DNA of 64,000 bases from Propionigenium maris DSM 9537 (GCF_027925155.1 NZ_BSDY01000001.1:300508-364507); one strand, 5' to 3'; counted from the first letter of the stretch, positions 1 to 8,671 are shown. Program-made: numbers and translations. The notes: generated by a model not told the origin, from the sequence alone.

Positions 1-878
1 CGGGGATCTTTGTATTTATAAGGCTGAGGAGTATATTTCTTCCCCTCATAGATATAGATGGTTACCTTCTGTGGATAACCCTGGCTACCTCTCTCCTGGG
101 AGTGATCCTGGCTGTGAAGCAGAATAATATTAAGCTGATCCTGGCTTACTCTACCATCTCCCAGATAGGTCTTATTATGTCGGGGATACTCTTAGGAGGA
201 TATGTAAGTGAGGCAGGTGCTCTCTACCACCTTATAAACCACATAATCTTTAAATCCACCCTCTTCCTCTGTGCCGGGATCTATATAAAGCACTATGGGC
301 ACAAGGATATTAGAAGGATGTCCGGGGCCTTCAGGAGCCTGCCCCTGGTATCCACCGCCTGTATATTTGCCCTTCTTGGGGTAACAGGTGCACCTTTCTT
401 CAATGGGAGTGTGTCAAAGTACTTCATACAGTATGGGGCTAAGGGTACAGTGGCAGAGTATATTATCCTCCTTATAAATACGGGAACCATCGTCTACTTC
501 TTCAGGTTCTTCAGGATGATGTGGGGGAAGAGAGAGGAATCCAAGTCTGTGGAGGCAGGATGTCCATTTAAGGGGGGAGCAGTTGCTATCCTGGGAACCC
601 TCTCCTTGGTGGGAGGAATCTTTGCCCAGAGGATAATGGTGGTGGTCTTTGGATTTGATCACCCTATAGACCCAGGCCTCTATATCCAAAAGGCCCTCAT
701 CTACTTTGCTACCCTTCTCCTCTGCTGGATTTATTTCAGGTGGAGGGGGGATAGCGTAGGAAGGAGCAGTATCATATTCAGCAGAAGGTACTCCCCATCC
801 TTTAACGGTATAAGTATGATGACCTGTATGTTTTTCATGGTCACCAGTGTGGCTATCCTTCTTGTAAACAGGGTTTAA
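1..878 (+). CDS. NuoL/MrpD-family proton- or sodium-conducting membrane subunit (5' end outside window)
   Basis: The frame is open from base 3, so the N-terminus lies outside the window and the GTG at 102 is not the real start. About 290 residues are visible, almost all hydrophobic helices. The signatures are VKQNNIKLILAYSTISQIGL and the later NHIIFKSTLFLCAG, which match the conserved Lys/Ser helix and the His/Lys helix of antiporter-like subunits of complex I, Mrp antiporters and membrane hydrogenases. Such subunits move H+ or Na+ across the inner membrane. The C-terminal helices are poorly conserved in these families, so NuoL, NuoM, MrpD and HyfB-like cannot be told apart here. It ends just before a strong bidirectional terminator. 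Confidence 0.8.
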   Translation, partial: GIFVFIRLRSIFLPLIDIDGYLLWITLATSLLGVILAVKQNNIKLILAYSTISQIGLIMSGILLGGYVSEAGALYHLINHIIFKSTLFLCAGIYIKHYGHKDIRRMSGAFRSLPLVSTACIFALLGVTGAPFFNGSVSKYFIQYGAKGTVAEYIILLINTGTIVYFFRFFRMMWGKREESKSVEAGCPFKGGAVAILGTLSLVGGIFAQRIMVVVFGFDHPIDPGLYIQKALIYFATLLLCWIYFRWRGDSVGRSSIIFSRRYSPSFNGISMMTCMFFMVTSVAILLVNRV

Positions 879-911
879 GAGCTTAGTTTTAGTTATACTG
901 TACAAAAAAAT

Positions 912-953
912 AAAAAAGTGTTGTATTTTCCCGGGAAAATACAACACTTTTTT
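912..953. terminator. Bidirectional intrinsic terminator
   Basis: A perfect 42-bp palindrome centred on CCCGGG (930-935) has A-runs and T-runs at both ends, so it can stop transcription from both sides. It sits between the convergent ends of the antiporter subunit (878) and the glucoamylase (998). Confidence 0.9.
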
Positions 954-997
954 TAATATCTGTAAACTATATTTTAACAAAGGTAGCGGATAGGTAG

Positions 998-2926
998 CTA
1001 GAGGAACCTATCCATATACCTCTGAAGAGCCTCTATATAGGTTGCGTGACTCCATGTGAGAGGGGAAACGGAAAGGGGAGCCCCTGTATAGGGGTTTACC
1101 TGCTCCGAGAGAACTCCGCTGGGAAGAGCCCTCTCCCCTACCCAGTGAAGAAGCTCCAGGGCCCTCCCCTGATCTCCTATTTCGATGTAGTAGATGGTCA
1201 GCCACAGGGTGGTTATAATCCACGGATTCCCTGGAATATCTGGAGAAGTCCGGTAGTAGGGATCATCTATATACCTGGCTACTCCCCCTATGGATGTATC
1301 TACCCAGAGAGCCCTCTCCACCCTCTCCATGGAGCTTCGTACCATGGGGTGGGAAGCCTTGAACATACCAAAGGCAAAGATGGAGTAGAGGCTGGCATCT
1401 ATATTTCTGTCGGTGTAGGTAACCTTCCCCTCCTCTACTCTGACCATCCTGGCAAAGTATCCCTCCTCCAGATACATATGCTCTATAAAAGCCTCCTTCA
1501 TCCTCTCAGCAGCCTCCCTGTACCTTTCTGACTGTTCTATCTCTCCAAAGGAGCTGGCCAGGTCTGAGGCCCCTATGAGGCCTCCGTATACAGATGCCAC
1601 TGTAAAGGCATGGACTCCAAGCCTCTCCTCCCAGAGATCATAGCTCTCAAGGGGAAGGCCAGTAAACTTATCTGTGAAGCGGCACATAAAGTCAGCTCCA
1701 TTCTTTACTATCTTCTTATAGAGGGGTTTGATAAACTCTATATCTCTGTACCTCTTAAAGTGCTCACAGAGGGTCCACACTGTAAGGGCAGTTTCATCCT
1801 CCTGGATGGGAAACTGCCTTCTTCCCTTGGCCACCCAGGGGTGCCACGAGCTACCCACATCTTCTGAGGGGGTATACTTGTGGGCAAGGAATCCCCTGAT
1901 ACAGATAACCCTTCCGGCAAAGTCATAGAAACGGCTGCTGAGAACTAAATATCCAGCCCTGTCCAGGGCATGGGCTACCAGAGCCCCGTCCCTTGGCCAT
2001 ATATAGCTGTAGGTATCCCTGTTGTACTGCATTACATCTGAATCGTTGGCAGCAATAATCCCTCCGTGGTTGTCTATCTGGGTCCTGAGGATGAGGAGGC
2101 TCTTGTTGTAGAGCCAGGCTAATTTTTCAGGAAGTTTATTTAGAGGTAAATCCTCCTTTGTGGACCATAGCTTCCAGTAGTTCTCAGTCCTCTTAAGGAG
2201 CTCCTGAGGTGTCTTATCCCTGATAATGGAATCCAGGGTATATACCTCCTCCCAGCTCTTCCCCACACATATATAGTAGAAGAACTCCCTCTCACCCCCT
2301 CCCTCTATATCCAGCTCTATACCTGTAACGGAATCCACACTTCCCTGCTCTATGGGATTGCACTCCAGTACCCCGTCCACAGCATCCATATAGGTTCCCT
2401 CGAGACCGTTCTTACCCTTGCTCCCTATGGCAAACCTCTCTACTCCATGCTGTCCCTCATAAACCATGTTTACAAGAAACCACCTGTCCCTCTTATAGTG
2501 GACTACAACCCTCTTGTCGGGTCTGTACATGGCAGTATCCCCTATCTCATTTCCCAGGATATCCAGATCCAGGGTAAGGAAGAGCCTTATATCGTGGTTA
2601 ACCGAGGAGGTGTTTCTTACCCCTATCCTTTTTATAAGGATATTCTCATGGAAATCCACACAGTCGTTTATCTTGAGTTCTATTGGAACTCCTTCCCTTG
2701 AGAGGGATACATCTGTTACAAGGGATTCTGGAAGGTACTTCATATCCACACTCCACTTTTTATCCACCCAGTGAAAGGTCCCGTCTATCCATACACCCAT
2801 CATAGAGGAGTTTCCATTGGTATGGTTCTCCTCCCCCACATAGGGGTAGTAGAGTTCCCTCATATGGTAGTTTTCATCAAAGGCCACAAGCATATTTCCA
2901 TTCCCCACAGGGATATTTCTAGGCAT
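998..2926 (-). CDS. Glycoside hydrolase family 15 glucoamylase-like enzyme
   Basis: About 642 residues. The N-terminus (MPRNIPVGNGNMLVAFDENY) is typical of the prokaryotic GH15 beta-sandwich domain, followed from about residue 270 by the (alpha/alpha)6 catalytic barrel. YIWPRDGALVAHAL near residue 315 is the substrate-binding signature. LWEERLGVHAFTVA carries the likely general acid Glu and PLTWSHATYIEAL near the C-terminus is the region of the general base. The family releases glucose from the non-reducing ends of alpha-glucans, and some members act on trehalose. No signal peptide is visible, so a cytoplasmic glycogen or maltodextrin role is likely. I chose the second ATG (2926) because AGGGGG lies 7 bases upstream, whereas the ATG at 2932 is too close. 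It is divergent from nhaC. Confidence 0.88.
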   Translation of the reverse strand: MPRNIPVGNGNMLVAFDENYHMRELYYPYVGEENHTNGNSSMMGVWIDGTFHWVDKKWSVDMKYLPESLVTDVSLSREGVPIELKINDCVDFHENILIKRIGVRNTSSVNHDIRLFLTLDLDILGNEIGDTAMYRPDKRVVVHYKRDRWFLVNMVYEGQHGVERFAIGSKGKNGLEGTYMDAVDGVLECNPIEQGSVDSVTGIELDIEGGGEREFFYYICVGKSWEEVYTLDSIIRDKTPQELLKRTENYWKLWSTKEDLPLNKLPEKLAWLYNKSLLILRTQIDNHGGIIAANDSDVMQYNRDTYSYIWPRDGALVAHALDRAGYLVLSSRFYDFAGRVICIRGFLAHKYTPSEDVGSSWHPWVAKGRRQFPIQEDETALTVWTLCEHFKRYRDIEFIKPLYKKIVKNGADFMCRFTDKFTGLPLESYDLWEERLGVHAFTVASVYGGLIGASDLASSFGEIEQSERYREAAERMKEAFIEHMYLEEGYFARMVRVEEGKVTYTDRNIDASLYSIFAFGMFKASHPMVRSSMERVERALWVDTSIGGVARYIDDPYYRTSPDIPGNPWIITTLWLTIYYIEIGDQGRALELLHWVGERALPSGVLSEQVNPYTGAPLSVSPLTWSHATYIEALQRYMDRFL

Positions 2927-3125
2927 GGTCATTCCCCCTTTAATAGATCTGTCTAAAAAACTTTACTGGTAGGAGGAGAAAAAACCTCTTTTCCTCTTCT
3001 TTAAGGAAGGGCAGGTACTACACTTAAAAAATTGTACAAATGAAAAAAAAGTAGTATATATTTAATTTAGCTATAAAAGTGAATATTAGTTTAATGAAAA
3101 AGACTGAAAAAAAGGGGGAAGGGTT

Positions 3126-4532
3126 ATGAGAGTAAGAAGAAGACCAAGCTTTGGGCTGGCAATGATACCAATTGTATTTCTGATAGTGTCTCTATCCTGC
3201 GGGGTGCTCATCTACGGGGCTGATCCGCATATACCGCTTCTGGCAACAACAGTGGTTGCAGCAATTTTAGGTAAGTGTCTGGGGTACACCTGGGAGTATA
3301 TGGAGAGGGGAATAATAGATACCATACTTCCGGCTATGCAGGCTATCCTTATACAGATGATAATAGGAGTTATTATAGGAACATGGATTCTCGGGGGAAT
3401 AGTTCCCACAATGATCTACTACGGTCTTCAGATACTGTCACCTGGGATATTTCTCCCGGCCACAGCTCTCATCTGTGCAGTAGTGTCTCTGGCAACGGGA
3501 AGTGCATGGACAACAGCTGGAACGGTGGGGATAGCCCTCCTGGGAGTAGGACAGGGTCTGAATATAGATATGCCCCTGGTAGCCGGAGCTATAATCTCCG
3601 GGGCATACTTTGGGGATAAGATGTCTCCCCTTTCAGATTCCACCAATCTGGCACCGGCAGTGACAGGGGTTAAGCTCTTTGATCATATATCTCATATGAT
3701 CAAGACAACCAGTGTGAGTTTTGTTATAGCACTTATTCTCTATAGTGTGATCGGGATGAGGTATGCAGGAAGAACACTGAATGTAGAGGGGATAGAGGCC
3801 CTTCTTACAGCTCTTCAGGGGCAGTTTACCATTACACCTATGCTCCTTCTGCCGCCCCTCCTGGTTATCCTCATGGTGTCCCTTAAGATGCCGGCTATAC
3901 CGGGACTTCTGGGGGGAAGCATCCTGGGAGCTGTATTTGCAGTGATCTATCAGGGGGCGGGAATTGGAGAGATAATAGAGGCTGCTCACTATGGTTACCT
4001 CTCAGAGACAGGTTTTGGGGCTGTGGATAAACTTCTCACAAGGGGAGGTCTGGATTCCATGATGTTTACCGTGTCCCTCATCCTGGTTGCCATGAGTTTT
4101 GGAGGTATTGTAGAAAGGATATGTGTTCTTGAGGTTATAGGAGAGAGACTACTCAGGTTTGCCAAGAGTACAGGATCCCTTGTGGCTACCACAGCTGCTA
4201 CCTGTATCTTCTGCAACTTCACCATGTCCGATCAGTATCTGGCAATTGTTGTACCAGGAAGGATGTTTAAGGAGAAGTATGAGGAGGAGGGCCTCCATCT
4301 GAAGAACCTCTCAAGGGTATTGGAGGACACTGGAACCCTGACCTCCTCCCTTGTTCCGTGGAGTACATGCGGGGCCTTTATGTATGCAACTCTGGCAGTT
4401 CATCCCTTTGCCTATCTGCCCTTTGCATTTTTAAACCTTATAAACCCCATTGTGTCGGTAATCTATGGGTACCTGGGAATAACCATGGAAAGAACAGATG
4501 GCAAGAAAGCTAAGGATGCAAAGCTTGTTTAA
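3126..4532 (+). CDS. nhaC: NhaC-family Na+/H+ antiporter
   Basis: 468 residues with about 11-12 hydrophobic helices. Motifs include GSAWTTAGTVGIAL, GDKMSPLSDSTNLAPAV and the GTLTSSLVPWSTCGAF region, all characteristic of NhaC antiporters of the ion transporter superfamily. It exchanges cytoplasmic Na+ for H+ and would support pH and sodium homeostasis, which fits a sodium-cycling anaerobe. AGGGGG lies 9 bases before the ATG. It is monocistronic, divergent from the glucoamylase, and closed by a terminator. Confidence 0.92.
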   Translation: MRVRRRPSFGLAMIPIVFLIVSLSCGVLIYGADPHIPLLATTVVAAILGKCLGYTWEYMERGIIDTILPAMQAILIQMIIGVIIGTWILGGIVPTMIYYGLQILSPGIFLPATALICAVVSLATGSAWTTAGTVGIALLGVGQGLNIDMPLVAGAIISGAYFGDKMSPLSDSTNLAPAVTGVKLFDHISHMIKTTSVSFVIALILYSVIGMRYAGRTLNVEGIEALLTALQGQFTITPMLLLPPLLVILMVSLKMPAIPGLLGGSILGAVFAVIYQGAGIGEIIEAAHYGYLSETGFGAVDKLLTRGGLDSMMFTVSLILVAMSFGGIVERICVLEVIGERLLRFAKSTGSLVATTAATCIFCNFTMSDQYLAIVVPGRMFKEKYEEEGLHLKNLSRVLEDTGTLTSSLVPWSTCGAFMYATLAVHPFAYLPFAFLNLINPIVSVIYGYLGITMERTDGKKAKDAKLV

Positions 4533-4533
4533 T

Positions 4534-4572
4534 AAAAAGAGAGGTATCCCCAACGGGGACACCTCTCTTTTT
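4534..4572. terminator. Bidirectional intrinsic terminator
   Basis: The stem AAAAAGAGAGGT-A-TCCCC pairs with GGGGA-C-ACCTCTCTTTTT with one mismatch and an AAC loop. It separates the convergent nhaC and alcohol dehydrogenase genes. Confidence 0.85.
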
Positions 4573-4593
4573 ATTATTAAAACATAGAAAACT

Positions 4594-5772
4594 CTATAGG
4601 GCTGCTTTAAGGATCTCTGTAACCACCTCAGGGGTAACATCTCCCCTCTCAGAGAGCTTTGTCATCCCGTGCTTAGTGAGGGATGACACAATAGCCTCTA
4701 TATCCCTCTCTTCTAAGTTGTGATCGGATAACCTGGTCTTTATTCCTAAAGAGTGGAAGAACTCCTCGGTTCTCATGATAGCGGCATCTATCTTCTGATC
4801 TTCACTGCCATCCCTTATATTCCAAACTCTCTGAGCATACTGTACAAGTTTCTCCCTCTTCTGCTCCCTTCTAACCTTCCAGTTGGCAGGCTGAATCACA
4901 GCAAGGGTCTTGGCATGGTCGATACCATAGAGACCTGTGATCTCGTGTCCTATCATATGAGTAGCCCAGTCCTGGGGAACACCAGCTCCAATAAGACCGT
5001 TGAGGGCCATTGTAGCACACCATACAAGGTTTGCTCTTGCATCATAGTCTGTTGGATTGTCCAGGGTCTTCTTTCCTATCTCTATAAGAGTCTGAAGTAT
5101 TCCCTCGGCAGTTCTATCCTGGAACCTGGCATCCACAGGGTAGGTGATATACTGCTCCACAGTGTGGATAAAGGTATCCACTATACCGTTGGCTACCTGG
5201 GTAGCTGGAAGGGTATATGTAAGCTCAGGGTCCAATATGGAGAAGACCGGGAAGTTAAATGGAGTAAATACAGTGAGCTTATCCTCCCCGTTACTGATTA
5301 CAGCCCCGTTGTTCATCTCGGAACCTGTAGCTGGAAGGGTAACTACCGTCCCCAGGGGAAGGTTTTCCTCTCTGGTTGTGGGAACACCTTTAAAACCAAA
5401 AGCAAGGATCTTTTCCTCCTTACCTATAAACTCCCTTGTATTGGATGCCACTGCAATAAACTTAGTACCATCCATTACAGATCCCCCTCCCACAGCCAGA
5501 AGGAAGTCGACCTTCTTCTCTCTTACTACCTCTACAGCCTTCATAAGAGTTGCAAACTGAGGGTTTGGTTCTATTCCTCCAAACTCAAAGATTTCTCTTG
5601 CAGACTTGGCCAGCTCCTCCTTTACCCTGTCAAGGGTACCAAACCTCTTAACGCTTCCTCCCCCATAGGTGATCAGCACTCTGGCATCCTTGGGAACTAC
5701 GCTGTCAAGCTTCCTCAGCTGATCCTTACCAAATAATATATTTGTGGGGTTATAAAAATTAAAGTTTAACAT
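4594..5772 (-). CDS. Iron-type alcohol dehydrogenase, YqhD/BdhA-like aldehyde reductase
   Basis: 392 residues. The N-terminal Rossmann-like part has YGGGSVKRFG and VGGGSVMDGTKF for NADP(H) binding. The C-terminal helical part supplies the metal ligands: Asp and His in NGIVDTFIHTVEQY, then two His in ATHMIGHEITGLYGIDHAK. This order matches group III Fe/Zn-dependent ADHs of the YqhD type, which reduce butyraldehyde and toxic short-chain aldehydes. The start at 5772 has AGGAGGTAGAG directly upstream; an in-frame upstream ATG at 5838 lacks one. It lies immediately downstream of a MerR regulator on the same strand, 66 bases from its stop, and probably shares its transcript. Confidence 0.9.
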   Translation of the reverse strand: MLNFNFYNPTNILFGKDQLRKLDSVVPKDARVLITYGGGSVKRFGTLDRVKEELAKSAREIFEFGGIEPNPQFATLMKAVEVVREKKVDFLLAVGGGSVMDGTKFIAVASNTREFIGKEEKILAFGFKGVPTTREENLPLGTVVTLPATGSEMNNGAVISNGEDKLTVFTPFNFPVFSILDPELTYTLPATQVANGIVDTFIHTVEQYITYPVDARFQDRTAEGILQTLIEIGKKTLDNPTDYDARANLVWCATMALNGLIGAGVPQDWATHMIGHEITGLYGIDHAKTLAVIQPANWKVRREQKREKLVQYAQRVWNIRDGSEDQKIDAAIMRTEEFFHSLGIKTRLSDHNLEERDIEAIVSSLTKHGMTKLSERGDVTPEVVTEILKAAL

Positions 5773-5838
5773 CTCTACCTCCTGAAATTTTAATTTAAAT
5801 CTTTTACTTTCCTGTAGACTGAATTTGCGAATGCTCAT

Positions 5839-6237
5839 CTAGCACTTATTGCAGCTCTCTGTATCGGAGCCCTTGATTATACAATTGCCCCTCTCCTCCT
5901 CATATATACGAACCTGCTTTAGGATATCTTCTTTCGTAAGAAGGAGTTCCTGGATCTTCTCATCTATTGTATCCACATGATCCAGAAGGATATTTTTTCT
6001 CTCCTCTATAGTATTGGTCCCCCCCTTCTTCAGCGAGATATAGTACTTTATCTCCTTTAGGGACATACCGGTATCCTTAAGGTTTAAGAAGAACTCGATC
6101 CACATGAGATCCTCCTGAGTATAAACCCTGTTTCCCTTTTCATCCCGGGCAATCTCTCTGATTACACCATTCTTCTCATAGTACCTCAACTTTGACTTGG
6201 TAATTCTAAAGTATTTAGCCACCTCATCTATATTCAT
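5839..6237 (-). CDS. MerR-family transcriptional regulator (AdhR/NmlR-like)
   Basis: 132 residues. The N-terminal winged helix-turn-helix (IDEVAKYFRITKSKLRYYEKNG) and the VYTQEDLMWIEFFLNLKDTGMS segment are standard MerR features, followed by a long dimerisation coiled coil. The tail carries three Cys (NCII, SCNKC); the arrangement does not look like a classic heavy-metal site. MerR proteins beside iron ADHs in Bacillus (AdhR) sense reactive aldehydes by Cys modification, so control of the adjacent aldehyde reductase is the natural inference. Its own promoter carries a MerR-type operator, implying autoregulation. AGGTG precedes the ATG. Confidence 0.88.
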   Translation of the reverse strand: MNIDEVAKYFRITKSKLRYYEKNGVIREIARDEKGNRVYTQEDLMWIEFFLNLKDTGMSLKEIKYYISLKKGGTNTIEERKNILLDHVDTIDEKIQELLLTKEDILKQVRIYEEERGNCIIKGSDTESCNKC

Positions 6238-6264
6238 CTCTTCACCTCGCTTTTAACTAATATA

Positions 6265-6295
6265 GTTATACACCTTAAACCATGGTTTAAGGCAA
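6265..6295 (-). promoter_or_regulatory. MerR-type promoter with palindromic operator in a 19-bp spacer
   Basis: On the minus strand a -35 TTGCCT (6290-6295) and a -10 TATAAC (6265-6270) are 19 bp apart. A perfect 20-bp palindrome, CCTTAAACCATGGTTTAAGG (6273-6292), fills the space. Over-long spacers containing a dyad are the hallmark of MerR-activated promoters. It reads into the merR-adh pair. Confidence 0.8.
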
Positions 6296-6417
6296 GGATT
6301 TTTTATTTTTTTCCACAATTACCGACAAAATCAATTGTTTTATAGGTAAAAGTTGATTAATATAGTATAAAATTTTGGTGGGATTGTTGTGTGGGTAATT
6401 GATTGAAGGAGAGTGTT

Positions 6418-6654
6418 ATGAAGAATTGTCTGTTTGATATGGTTTGCTACCACTGTGAAAACCTCGACCTAGCAGAATGGGAGGATATTACTCTTTTCTG
6501 TAATATCTGTCATAAGAAGGAGGCCCAAAACAAAAGGTGTCTCAGAGCAGGGGTTGAGTGCAATGAGTGTGAGTACTTTGTTGATCCCTCCTACTTTGAG
6601 GAGTACAGGGAGGAGTGTCTGGAGAAGATAAGGAGAAAAATAAAGAAGGGGTAA
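6418..6654 (+). CDS. Small cysteine-rich protein, probable metal binding
   Basis: 78 residues. I do not recognise a family. Paired cysteines CYHC, CNIC and CNEC plus further single Cys suggest one or two zinc-ribbon-like knuckles, and a basic helix (EKIRRKIKKG) ends the protein. The ATG at 6418 has AAGGAG 7 bases upstream; the TTG at 6403 is not needed. It stands alone between the divergent MerR gene and the desaturase and is followed by a long hairpin. Confidence 0.6.
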   Translation: MKNCLFDMVCYHCENLDLAEWEDITLFCNICHKKEAQNKRCLRAGVECNECEYFVDPSYFEEYREECLEKIRRKIKKG

Positions 6655-6664
6655 TTTATTCAGA

Positions 6665-6713
6665 GGGGAGAGGCCTTCTACTGCTACTATTAAGGGCAGT
6701 GGAGCCACTCCCC
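6665..6713 (+). other. Long imperfect hairpin downstream of the small Cys-rich gene
   Basis: GGGGAG (6665-6670) pairs with CTCCCC (6708-6713), and inner segments CTTC-A-CTGC and GCAG-T-GGAG extend the stem to about 17 pairs with small bulges. No U-tract follows, so it is not a standard terminator. It could protect the 3' end of the mRNA or be a structured leader. Confidence 0.5.
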
Positions 6714-6821
6714 TTCCTTAGGTCAGGTGTAATGAATACAAAAAAAGTTTGATTTCTATATAACGCCTGTAATATAATATCTTTATTCCTTAGTAAAAAG
6801 GTAAACAAAGGAGGAGATATT

Positions 6822-7691
6822 GTGATTAAGATTGGAAATGAAATATCCCTGGAAAAGAGGATTAGAGAGATACATGAGAGACACAGAAGTCAGGTGGAGA
6901 AGCACATATGGAACTTCTACGACTATATGCCCTGGGAGAGGGGGGGAGATAGGGAGAAGAGGATAGCCCTTCCCCAGCCCCTTGTAACGGCTATAGAGAC
7001 CTCTATGCTTACGGAGCTTAACCTTCCCTGGTACACCACATACCTTTCAGATATGTTCAGGGAGGGACTGAACCCCCTGCAGGAGTTTATACACGACTGG
7101 GTGAGCGAGGAGGAGCAGCACTCCACTGCCCTTGAAACCTATCTGGTTTTAAATGGAAGTGTGGAAAACAACAAGCTGGCAAGCCTTAAGAAGGAGATGC
7201 TGGTTTCAGGATGGGATTCAACCCTGGCTCATCCGGTAGCAGTTATGGCCTATACCTCCATACAGGAGCTGGCAACTGTGGTCTTCTACAGAAATATTGC
7301 AGTCACTGCCAGAGGTTACGACCCTACCCTGGAGAGACTTCTAATAAGGCTTGCCAACGATGAGTCCCTTCACTACGCCTTCTACAACCAGGCTATAGAG
7401 GCTCACCTGGAGCTGGATCCAGACCTCATAGTATATATTGCCCCAGTGATAAAATCCTTTAAGATGCCCGGGGCTGTATTGAAGGACTTCGATGAGAGGA
7501 TGAAGATAATAGAGGGGGCAGGGTATGGAGCAGATGAGTATCTGGACCAGGTACTGGAAAAACTCCTTATAAGATGGAAGATAGCAGCTCTTACTCCCAG
7601 AACTAAGGAGGGGAGAGCTGCAAGGGAAGAGATCCTCACCTATGTAGCCAAGCTCAAGAGGATAAACGCGAGGATGAAAAGGAGAGGATAG
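6822..7691 (+). CDS. Acyl-ACP desaturase-like diiron (ferritin-like fold) protein
   Basis: 289 residues, GTG start with AAGGAGGAG upstream. Helices carry the diiron ligand pattern of the soluble stearoyl-ACP desaturase family: Glu in TELNLPWYTTYL, then EEEQHSTALETYL (ExxH), then Glu in SIQELATVVFYRN, then ANDESLHYAFYNQ (ExxH). The spacing of the two ExxH motifs and the WYTTYL segment match acyl-[ACP] desaturases such as mycobacterial DesA. Such enzymes introduce double bonds using O2 and ferredoxin, which is surprising in a presumed anaerobe. A peroxide- or O2-scavenging role is an alternative. The next gene is an HxlR regulator. Confidence 0.82.
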   Translation: MIKIGNEISLEKRIREIHERHRSQVEKHIWNFYDYMPWERGGDREKRIALPQPLVTAIETSMLTELNLPWYTTYLSDMFREGLNPLQEFIHDWVSEEEQHSTALETYLVLNGSVENNKLASLKKEMLVSGWDSTLAHPVAVMAYTSIQELATVVFYRNIAVTARGYDPTLERLLIRLANDESLHYAFYNQAIEAHLELDPDLIVYIAPVIKSFKMPGAVLKDFDERMKIIEGAGYGADEYLDQVLEKLLIRWKIAALTPRTKEGRAAREEILTYVAKLKRINARMKRRG

Positions 7692-7832
7692 CCTCAAGAG
7701 CTGCTGAAATAAACTTTTTCTGCCATATTTCTCTCCTAATAAAATTTCTGTAATAGTCAAATTAATTGAAAAGAAATGGAAACTTTCCTTGGTATAGTGT
7801 AGATAAGAAAGGAAGGATTGGAGGTAGAAGCT

Positions 7833-8294
7833 ATGGAGAAGAGGTATAGATGTCCCTTTGAGGCTCTTACAGATGTCATAGGGGGGAAGTGGAAGATGCA
7901 TATCCTGTGGAGGCTGAATATCCACGATTTTTTAGAGCTGGATGAGATCGAGGAGGCAAGCTTCTGTCCCTCCAGGGAGCTACTGGCAGAGCAGCTAAGG
8001 GAACTGGAGAGGGATGGCTTCATTCAGAGGATAAGCTATCCAGAGATACCCCCAAGGGTGGAGTACCACATTACCAGTGTGGGAAGAAGTCTGTGGCCTG
8101 TACTTTCAGCTATGCAGGAGTGGTCTATTGGCTATATGCAGGGGTTAGGCATGGAGGTAGAGGAGGAGGTCTTGGAGGAACTCAAGACCGTCAAGAGGGA
8201 TCACAGGATACAGGAGCTGGGAGAGGGTTTTGTAGAGGAGAAGCTGCCCCTAGATGACTATTTTAAGAATACATTTGAAAATTCCGAGGAATAG
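7833..8294 (+). CDS. HxlR-family transcriptional regulator
   Basis: 153 residues. The sequence CPFEALTDVIGGKWKMHILW with its conserved N-terminal Cys, then LAEQLRELERDGFIQR and PPRVEYHITSVGRSLWPVLSAMQEW, is diagnostic of the HxlR (DUF24) winged-helix family. Several members sense thiol-reactive or oxidative stress through that Cys. I chose the ATG at 7833 because GGAGG lies 8 bases upstream, whereas the TTG at 7818 has nothing suitable. It follows the diiron desaturase-like gene by 141 bases, so a redox-linked control of that gene or its own operon is plausible but unproven. A further acidic tail of about 50 residues extends beyond the core domain. Confidence 0.85.
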   Translation: MEKRYRCPFEALTDVIGGKWKMHILWRLNIHDFLELDEIEEASFCPSRELLAEQLRELERDGFIQRISYPEIPPRVEYHITSVGRSLWPVLSAMQEWSIGYMQGLGMEVEEEVLEELKTVKRDHRIQELGEGFVEEKLPLDDYFKNTFENSEE

Positions 8295-8336
8295 GAATAT
8301 ACTCTTACTATAAAAAGTGTTTAAGGGGGAGTTAAG

Positions 8337-8621
8337 ATGATTTTACACCTGGTATTCTTTAAATTCAAGGATGAGGATAAGGAAGCTAATATGAAAAAGA
8401 TGAAGAGGGACCTTGAAGCTCTGGAGATGGATGAGATTTTAAAGCTGGAGGTCGGGGTAAACTACAACGAGAGTGAGAGAGCATGGGATCTTTCCCTTAT
8501 TACTGAGTTTGAGGATCAGGCTGCTCTGGATGCATATCAAAACTATCCGCCTCACGTGGCAATAAAGGAGTTTGCAGCTAGGGTTTGTGCTGAATCAGCT
8601 GTAGTGGACTATGAGAAGTAG
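8337..8621 (+). CDS. Dabb-domain (stress-responsive alpha/beta barrel) protein
   Basis: 94 residues. MILHLVFFKFKDE at the start, GVNYNESERAWDLSLITEF in the middle and YQNYPPHVAIKEFAA near the end follow the Dabb pattern of ferredoxin-like dimeric barrels. The His of YPPHVAI is the conserved one. Members are small stress proteins or cyclases; the substrate cannot be predicted. AGGGGGAG precedes the ATG. It lies 42 bases after the HxlR gene and may be co-transcribed. Confidence 0.8.
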   Translation: MILHLVFFKFKDEDKEANMKKMKRDLEALEMDEILKLEVGVNYNESERAWDLSLITEFEDQAALDAYQNYPPHVAIKEFAARVCAESAVVDYEK

Positions 8622-8641
8622 GAATAAGTAAATAGATGAAT

Positions 8642-8671
8642 AAAGAAGGAGACCTTAGGGCCTCCTTCTTT
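8642..8671. terminator. Bidirectional terminator overlapping the racemase stop codon
   Basis: AAAGAAGGAG (8642-8651) pairs with CTCCTTCTTT (8662-8671). On the minus strand the first arm encodes the last residues of the racemase (KRRRP) and the loop holds its stop codon, so the hairpin is partly coding. Confidence 0.7.

Noticed and set aside
414..980. Minus-strand 188-codon frame across the antiporter subunit
   Set aside because: Antisense shadow of a clearly coding gene; it also spans the bidirectional terminator.
7341..7925. Minus-strand 194-codon frame opposite the desaturase-like gene
   Set aside because: Antisense shadow; Ser/Leu/Tyr-rich composition typical of complemented purine-rich coding sequence.
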